From an uncultured Eubacteriales bacterium (GTDB taxonomy: Bacteria; Bacillota; Clostridia; Oscillospirales; Acutalibacteraceae): a stretch of DNA of 5,476 nt. The translations under genes and the position numbers were made by a program. Positions within the stretch are counted from its first letter, which is position 1. Each line of letters starts with the position of its first letter. Under the pieces are notes generated by a model. It did no database searches and was not told where the DNA came from. It saw only the letters and a list, made by a program, of their open reading frames with translations. Where the stretch lies: assembly GCA_934465125.1 (NCBI GenBank), contig CAKSKO010000095.1, positions 1-5,476 of the forward strand, written 5' to 3'. This document shows, piece by piece, positions 1 to 5,476 of this stretch.

Positions 1-325
1 TACCGGAATCGGACCTCATAGAGACGATCTTTTATTTCAAATAAACAAAAAATCAGCGAAGAAATTTGCGTCGCAAGGGCAGCAACGGTCGATTGTTCTT
101 TCTCTGAAATTAGCAGAGGCGGAGATTTTAAAGGAAATGCTCAGGGAGCAGCCGATTGTCCTTCTTGATGATGTAATGAGTGAACTTGACCACAAACGGC
201 AGGATTTTTTATTGCATACAATCAGGGGATGGCAGGTTTTTATCACATGCTGTGACCCTGATGGAATCGCAAGAATAGAAAACTGTCACAAATTTAAAAT
301 TAAAAATGGCTGTGTATTAACATGA
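1..325 (+). CDS. recF: RecF, recombination mediator ATPase, C-terminal part (5' end outside window)
   Basis: The frame is open from base 2 to the TGA at 323-325 and gives the last 107 residues of RecF; the N-terminal Walker A part lies upstream of the window. Visible motifs, in fragment numbering, are GPHRDDL at 4-10, the ABC-type signature SQGQQRS at 24-30 followed by a hydrophobic helix (IVLSLKLAE), and the Walker B/D-loop stretch PIVLLDDVMSELD at 51-63, whose paired Asp56-Asp57 should coordinate Mg-ATP. The end, FKIKNGCVLT, resembles the usual RecF C-terminus. RecF is a cytoplasmic SMC-like ATPase that, with RecO and RecR, loads RecA onto gapped DNA at stalled forks. Its place just upstream of a remB-type gene and gyrB is the standard Bacillota arrangement. 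Nothing looks broken. Confidence 0.96.
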   Translation, partial: TGIGPHRDDLLFQINKKSAKKFASQGQQRSIVLSLKLAEAEILKEMLREQPIVLLDDVMSELDHKRQDFLLHTIRGWQVFITCCDPDGIARIENCHKFKIKNGCVLT

Positions 326-334
326 AGAAACAAC

Positions 335-340
335 GGAGGA
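335..340 (+). promoter_or_regulatory. Shine-Dalgarno of the remB-type gene
   Basis: GGAGGA ends 9 bases before the ATG at 350 and lies in the 24-base gap after the recF stop. The strong site and short gap support co-transcription with recF. Confidence 0.75.
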
Positions 341-349
341 ACCAAAGAT

Positions 350-616
350 ATGTACCTGCATCTAGGTCGGGATATTGTTGTTAGGATTGCCGATATAATC
401 GGAATTTTTGACATGGACCGGGCGACGATAGGAAAAATTACTAGAGAATATTTGAAACGTGCAGAAAAAAACGGAACTATCAGGACCGTCACACAGGAGC
501 TTCCGAAATCATTTATTGTTTGTTTGGAAGAGAAAAAAGAAGTCGTTTATATCAGTCAGATATCCTCGGCCACTCTGTTAAAGAGGACAGCGTTTTTTGA
601 TACGAAAGAGAAATAA
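350..616 (+). CDS. remB: RemB-type DUF370 family regulator (extracellular matrix regulatory protein B)
   Basis: This 88-residue protein begins MYLHLGRDIVV and continues with IIGIFDMD, then PKSFIVC, VYISQISSATLLKRT near residues 66-80. These match my recollection of B. subtilis YaaB/RemB (MYIHLGDDFVV..., DIVGIFD, PKSIVV, SSSTLKKR). The length is close to the family's usual 80-90 residues. DUF370 proteins are small cytoplasmic proteins; the paralogue RemA is an oligomeric DNA-binding protein, and RemA and RemB are needed for biofilm-matrix gene expression in B. subtilis. The position between recF and gyrB is the same as in B. subtilis, which makes RemB more likely than RemA (whose gene sits beside gmk). 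The regulatory targets in this organism cannot be read from the sequence. The middle of the protein (about residues 28-50) is less conserved than the ends. Confidence 0.85.
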   Translation: MYLHLGRDIVVRIADIIGIFDMDRATIGKITREYLKRAEKNGTIRTVTQELPKSFIVCLEEKKEVVYISQISSATLLKRTAFFDTKEK

Positions 617-636
617 GCGTAAGAAATATCTGTAGT

Positions 637-641
637 GGAGG
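637..641 (+). promoter_or_regulatory. Shine-Dalgarno that sets the start of the zinc-ribbon gene
   Basis: GGAGG at 637-641 precedes two adjacent ATG codons at 647 and 650. It overlaps the GTG at 635 that would otherwise give the longest frame, so the GTG is unlikely to be the start. Spacing is 5 bases to the first ATG and 8 to the second; the second is slightly better placed, and the proteins differ by one Met. Confidence 0.7.
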
Positions 642-646
642 AAAAA

Positions 647-1147
647 ATGATGAAAAAAAAAGAACTTCCGTGTTGTCCGTATTGCGGGAAACCGATACGG
701 TATATCATCGCATGGGCGGTACAAAACCAAGGCGAATACCGGTGTGACGGATGCCATAGGGATTCAAATATCAAATTTTCAAAACCAGATTATTTGTTTT
801 CCTGGATTTGTGAGTTGGCGGCTCTTTTGATAACCATTGTCTTTTTTATCTTTGTAAAAGAATTTGCAATGCTTGGTCTTTTTTTCGTTTTACTTCCGTT
901 TCTATTTTTTTATGTGATGATTCCTTTTCGAATGGAACTTAGAGCATTCAGGTGGATTGCGAGTGAAGAAAATGCAGCAGTGAAACGGAAGCACAAAGCA
1001 AAGAAGGTTTCAGGAGATACGATTGTTGTCGGACAAGTCAAAGGATACCAGCCCAATAGACGGGAGAGAATTAATTCAATCGAAACTATTCCCATCAGAA
1101 CAGCCCAATCTAAACAGAGTACAAAATATCGATTATTTGATGATTAA
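647..1147 (+). CDS. Zinc-ribbon protein with two transmembrane helices, function unknown
   Basis: I do not recognise a named gene. The 166-residue product has an N-terminal zinc ribbon with CPYC at 10-13 and CDGC at 33-36 (19 residues between the pairs), followed by two hydrophobic segments at about 51-70 and 73-95. The short turn between them contains Lys71-Glu72. A basic, low-hydrophobicity tail of about 70 residues follows (KRKHKAKK at 113-120, NRRER at 137-141), probably cytoplasmic. By the positive-inside rule both ends should face the cytoplasm with the helices as a hairpin. The layout recalls small Firmicutes 'CxxC-x20-CxxC' membrane proteins, but that is only a resemblance. The gene begins 30 bases after remB and ends 60 bases before gyrB, so it is probably in the same transcript. 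Zinc ribbons like this may bind nucleic acid or protein, or may be purely structural; I assign no function. Confidence 0.85.
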   Translation: MMKKKELPCCPYCGKPIRYIIAWAVQNQGEYRCDGCHRDSNIKFSKPDYLFSWICELAALLITIVFFIFVKEFAMLGLFFVLLPFLFFYVMIPFRMELRAFRWIASEENAAVKRKHKAKKVSGDTIVVGQVKGYQPNRRERINSIETIPIRTAQSKQSTKYRLFDD

Positions 1148-1156
1148 CAATATTAA

Positions 1157-3148
<1,992 letters not shown>

Positions 3149-3180
3149 CATATGATGAGAAAATAGTACTTTTTTGAAAA

Positions 3181-3186
3181 AAGGAG
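3181..3186 (+). promoter_or_regulatory. Shine-Dalgarno of the YcxB-like gene
   Basis: AAGGAG ends 6 bases before the ATG at 3193, in the 44-base gap after gyrB. It overlaps an A/T palindrome (3169-3183) that is too short-looped to be a useful hairpin. Confidence 0.7.
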
Positions 3187-3192
3187 AAAACC

Positions 3193-3960
3193 ATGAAAGA
3201 GTATGAAAGCAACACATCGGTTCCTTTGCAGGACGAAAAAGAGCAGGATGAAGCGGCCGACGCAAGCCGACGATGTAAAACCAAACTGGAAGAAGATGTT
3301 TGGAAAGAAGAGTATCCGGAACAAGATGAGAAAGAGAAAGATGATCACATCTGGGATGGGTCGGAATCGGAGTTTATCGCCGACGATGATGCGTTGATCT
3401 ATGAAGAACAACAAACTGGAATTAAGCTTGATTATCAGCTGAATTTTAATGAGATTCTTTTTTGCTTGAGACGTTTTTCGGGTTTGAGAAGAGAAAATAA
3501 AAAGGTCTTGATCGAAACAATTTTACTTGCATTGGCAGGAGCTGGATCGTTTGTTGCTTATGGAATGAATTTTGTTGTTGCAAATTTGATTTTAGGGATT
3601 GCATGTTTATTATTGATCGGTTTGATCTGGATTGTGCCGCAGCAGTTTTTAAGGAATTATGCAAAAACTTTATCGAAAGAAAAGAAGCCTATTTATGTTG
3701 AGGTTTATCCGGATGAAATTGTTGTTGGAAACGAAGGAAAAGAACGGAAAATAGAGCTAGATGGCAGTTGTAAATATCAGGAGATGGATCATATGTATCT
3801 TTTATTTCCACCGGATGGAGAGATACTTGTCATTCCGATGAGAGTGATCGAACCAGATTTTCTTCCAGATGTGCAGGCAATGCTGGTTGCTGGTACGATA
3901 CCGAAAGACAAAGACTCCGAAAATTCCTATACGTTTTATGATACAAATTGCAAAAATTAA
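3193..3960 (+). CDS. YcxB-like membrane protein with acidic N-terminal region
   Basis: The 255-residue product has three parts. Residues 1-75 are hydrophilic and very acidic: 27 are Asp or Glu, probably a disordered cytoplasmic region. Residues 76-160 contain a short soluble stretch (LDYQLNFNEILFCLRRFSG) and two hydrophobic helices at about 105-122 and 127-148. Residues 161-235 look like a small beta-rich domain: YVEVYPDEIVVG, then KIELDGSCKYQEMDHMYLLF and ILVIPMRVIEP. A helix hairpin followed by a strand-rich domain ending in an 'I-P-x-R' strand is the pattern I associate with YcxB-like proteins, whose function is unknown. The acidic extension is not part of that pattern as I know it. The gene sits between gyrB and gyrA, 44 bases after gyrB, with a good Shine-Dalgarno, so it is likely co-transcribed with gyrB. 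A link to gyrase is not shown by the sequence. Confidence 0.85.
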   Translation: MKEYESNTSVPLQDEKEQDEAADASRRCKTKLEEDVWKEEYPEQDEKEKDDHIWDGSESEFIADDDALIYEEQQTGIKLDYQLNFNEILFCLRRFSGLRRENKKVLIETILLALAGAGSFVAYGMNFVVANLILGIACLLLIGLIWIVPQQFLRNYAKTLSKEKKPIYVEVYPDEIVVGNEGKERKIELDGSCKYQEMDHMYLLFPPDGEILVIPMRVIEPDFLPDVQAMLVAGTIPKDKDSENSYTFYDTNCKN

Positions 3961-4003
3961 AAATAATATTACTAATAGTAAATAAAGCGAGCGAATATAC
4001 TTC

Positions 4004-4041
4004 CATTTTTCCACGGCTTTGGCGCTGATTGTGGAAAAATG
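4004..4041. repeat. 11-bp perfect inverted repeat upstream of gyrA
   Basis: CATTTTTCCAC at 4004-4014 is exactly complementary to GTGGAAAAATG at 4031-4041, separated by 16 bases. The right arm with the base before it (TGTGGAAAA at 4030-4038) reads TTTTCCACA on the other strand, one mismatch from the DnaA-box consensus TTATCCACA. The left arm gives TTTTCCACG with two mismatches. As RNA it would form an AU-rich stem with a large loop. No U run follows directly, so it is a poor intrinsic terminator. It could be an operator, a 5' leader hairpin of the gyrA message, or a pair of weak DnaA sites. The repeat itself is certain; its role is not. Confidence 0.55.
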
Positions 4042-4075
4042 ATTTGCTTTATCCTTTTGATAGATAATAAAAAAA

Positions 4076-4080
4076 GAGGG
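4076..4080 (+). promoter_or_regulatory. Shine-Dalgarno of gyrA
   Basis: GAGGG ends 7 bases before the ATG at 4088. It is a moderate site and the only purine-rich one at the right distance. Confidence 0.6.
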
Positions 4081-4087
4081 TGTTTTT

Positions 4088-5476
4088 ATGAATACCGACG
4101 ATATAAAAGAAACACAAAATGAAACCGAAAAAATTATAGCAGTGGATATTGAAAGGGAGATGCAGAAATCATTCCTAGATTACTCGATGTCTGTTATAGT
4201 AGCACGCGCGCTGCCGGATGTTCGAGATGGGCTAAAACCTGTTCACCGTAGGATTCTTTATACGCTTTATGAAAATAATTTAGGTCCGGATAAGGCATAC
4301 CGTAAGTGTGCGGATACGGTCGGGTCTGTTTTGGGGCGCTACCATCCGCACGGCGACGCATCAGTTTACGATGCGCTTGTCCGTCTGGCGCAGGATTTTT
4401 CGATGCGCTATATGCTCGTGGATGGACACGGAAACTTCGGGTCTGTCGACGGCGACCCTCCTGCTGCATATCGTTATACAGAATCAAGGATGAGCAAGAT
4501 TTCTGTTGATATGCTAACAGATATTGAAAAGGACACAGTGGATTTTGCACCGAACTACGACGACCGTTTGAAGGAGCCAACGGTCCTCCCCGCAAAATTT
4601 CCAAACCTTCTAGTCAATGGATCGACTGGAATCGCCGTTGGGATGGCAACGAATATTCCACCTCATAATCTGGGAGAAGTGATCGATGGAATGTGTTATC
4701 TGATTGATCATCCTGATGCAGAGCTTGAGGATCTGATGCAGTATATCAAAGGACCCGATTTTCCGACTGGTGCAAAAATTATGGGAAGATCGGGAATCCG
4801 ATCTGCTTATGCAACAGGACGCGGAAGGGTAATCGTCAGAGCATGTGCAGAAATCGTAGAAGATAAAAATGGTAGGTTTAAGATTGTTGTAACTGAGCTT
4901 CCCTATCAGGTAAACAAAGCAAAACTCATCGAAACGATTGCTGATATGGTCAAAGACAAGAGAATCGAGGGAATCTCTAATATCGACGACCATTCCGACC
5001 GAAACGGAATGCATATTGAAATTGATTTAAAACGCGACGCATCGGCACAGATTGTACTCAATCAGCTTTACTCCTACACACAGATGCAGACGACGTTCGG
5101 CGTTATCATGCTGGCGATTGTTGGAGGAGAACCGAAAATTTTAACGCTTAAGCAGATGCTAGAGCACTACATTGATTTTCAGGTCGATGTTGTAACGCGT
5201 CGAACAGTCTTTGATTTAAAAAAAGCGGAAGAGCGTGCGCACATTTTAGAAGGACTTAAAATTGCACTCGATTTCATTGATGAAGTCATCACAATTTTAC
5301 GTTCGTCTAAATCGATCCCAGAAGGAAAACAACGATTATCAGAGCGGTTCGGACTCGATGACGTCCAAACACAAGCGATTGTCCAGATGCCTCTGGGTAG
5401 ATTGACTGGATTAGAAAGAAACAAAATCGAAGACGAACTCAGGGCGTTGGCAGAAAAAATCGCTGATTTGAAGGAT
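4088..5476 (+). CDS. gyrA: DNA gyrase subunit A, N-terminal 463 residues (3' end outside window)
   Basis: The frame is open from the ATG at 4088 to the window edge, giving 463 residues of an expected 800 or more. The missing part is the end of the coiled-coil/gate region and the DNA-wrapping beta-pinwheel. Conserved GyrA features are clear: [30 protein letters not shown] at about 28-57, the winged-helix segment GRYHPHGD at 83-90, the breakage-reunion tyrosine Tyr130 in AAYRYTE preceded by Arg129, the [33 protein letters not shown] block at about 165-197, and [12 protein letters not shown] near the edge. GyrA cuts and rejoins the gate DNA segment as a tetramer with GyrB. In the quinolone-binding region, E. 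coli Ser83 corresponds to Ala91 (codon 4358-4360) and Asp87 to Asp95. ParC is the alternative; the adjacency to gyrB in the recF cluster and the strong GyrA-like wording favour GyrA, but the diagnostic C-terminal GyrA box is not in the window. Confidence 0.95.
   Translation, partial: MNTDDIKETQNETEKIIAVDIEREMQKSFLDYSMSVIVARALPDVRDGLKPVHRRILYTLYENNLGPDKAYRKCADTVGSVLGRYHPHGDASVYDALVRLAQDFSMRYMLVDGHGNFGSVDGDPPAAYRYTESRMSKISVDMLTDIEKDTVDFAPNYDDRLKEPTVLPAKFPNLLVNGSTGIAVGMATNIPPHNLGEVIDGMCYLIDHPDAELEDLMQYIKGPDFPTGAKIMGRSGIRSAYATGRGRVIVRACAEIVEDKNGRFKIVVTELPYQVNKAKLIETIADMVKDKRIEGISNIDDHSDRNGMHIEIDLKRDASAQIVLNQLYSYTQMQTTFGVIMLAIVGGEPKILTLKQMLEHYIDFQVDVVTRRTVFDLKKAEERAHILEGLKIALDFIDEVITILRSSKSIPEGKQRLSERFGLDDVQTQAIVQMPLGRLTGLERNKIEDELRALAEKIADLKD

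Larger units (their letters stand above)
3961..4087 (+). other. Intergenic region ahead of gyrA
   Basis: These 127 bases are AT-rich and hold no plausible gene. They contain a TATACT hexamer at 3996-4001, the inverted repeat at 4004-4041, and a GATAAT hexamer at 4063-4068. The gap is two to five times longer than the others in the window, which makes it the likeliest place for a separate gyrA promoter. Neither hexamer has a good -35 element at 16-18 bases, and GATAAT would start transcription almost on the ribosome site. A promoter is therefore likely by context but not located. Confidence 0.5.

Noticed and set aside
3169..3183. A/T palindrome CTTTTTTGAAAAAAG before the YcxB-like gene
   Set aside because: The loop would be one base and the stem nearly all A-T, so it is neither a terminator nor a convincing ribosome-site lock.
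4004..4041. The inverted repeat as an intrinsic terminator of the YcxB-like gene
   Set aside because: The stem has only four G-C pairs plus one at the base, the loop is 16 bases, and no U run follows; at best a weak terminator.
4194..4604. 136-codon minus-strand frame, and a second one at 4610-5014
   Set aside because: Both are antisense to the highly conserved gyrA coding sequence, with low-complexity or implausible protein content; they are shadows.

Overview
The window is a chromosomal housekeeping segment from a low-to-moderate GC Gram-positive bacterium (Bacillota). All genes lie on the + strand in the order recF (3' end), remB-type DUF370 gene, zinc-ribbon membrane protein, gyrB, YcxB-like membrane protein, gyrA (5' part). 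This is the conserved replication-origin neighbourhood of Bacillota (dnaA-dnaN-rlbA-recF-remB-gyrB-gyrA in Bacillus subtilis), with two extra membrane-protein genes inserted. From memory, the GyrB Toprim wording '[23 protein letters not shown]' segment and the GyrA '[19 protein letters not shown]' segment resemble Clostridia, probably Oscillospirales/Ruminococcaceae; that placement is an inference, not a search result.

Layout. Bases 1-325 hold the last 107 codons of recF, with the ABC signature and Walker B region. Bases 350-616 hold an 88-residue RemB/DUF370 protein. Bases 647-1147 encode a 166-residue protein with a CxxC...CxxC zinc ribbon and two membrane helices. Bases 1208-3148 are a complete gyrB that starts with TTG. 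Bases 3193-3960 encode a 255-residue protein with a very acidic N-terminal region, two membrane helices and a C-terminal YcxB-like domain. Bases 3961-4087 are the only sizeable non-coding gap (127 bases); it holds an 11-bp perfect inverted repeat. gyrA starts at 4088 and runs off the right edge after 463 codons.

How the genes fit together. Gaps of 24, 30, 60 and 44 bases, all with good Shine-Dalgarno sequences and no convincing terminator, suggest that recF through the YcxB-like gene are co-transcribed. gyrA follows a longer gap and may have its own promoter. GyrB and GyrA form DNA gyrase (A2B2), which introduces negative supercoils; RecF loads RecA at gaps in replicating DNA; RemB-family proteins are small DNA-binding regulators. 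The roles of the two membrane proteins are unknown.

I see no mobile element, CRISPR array, tRNA or rRNA, and no broken gene. The points most worth a second look are the two membrane-protein genes within the gyrase cluster, the dyad ahead of gyrA with a near-consensus DnaA box, and natural substitutions at drug-contact positions in both gyrase subunits.
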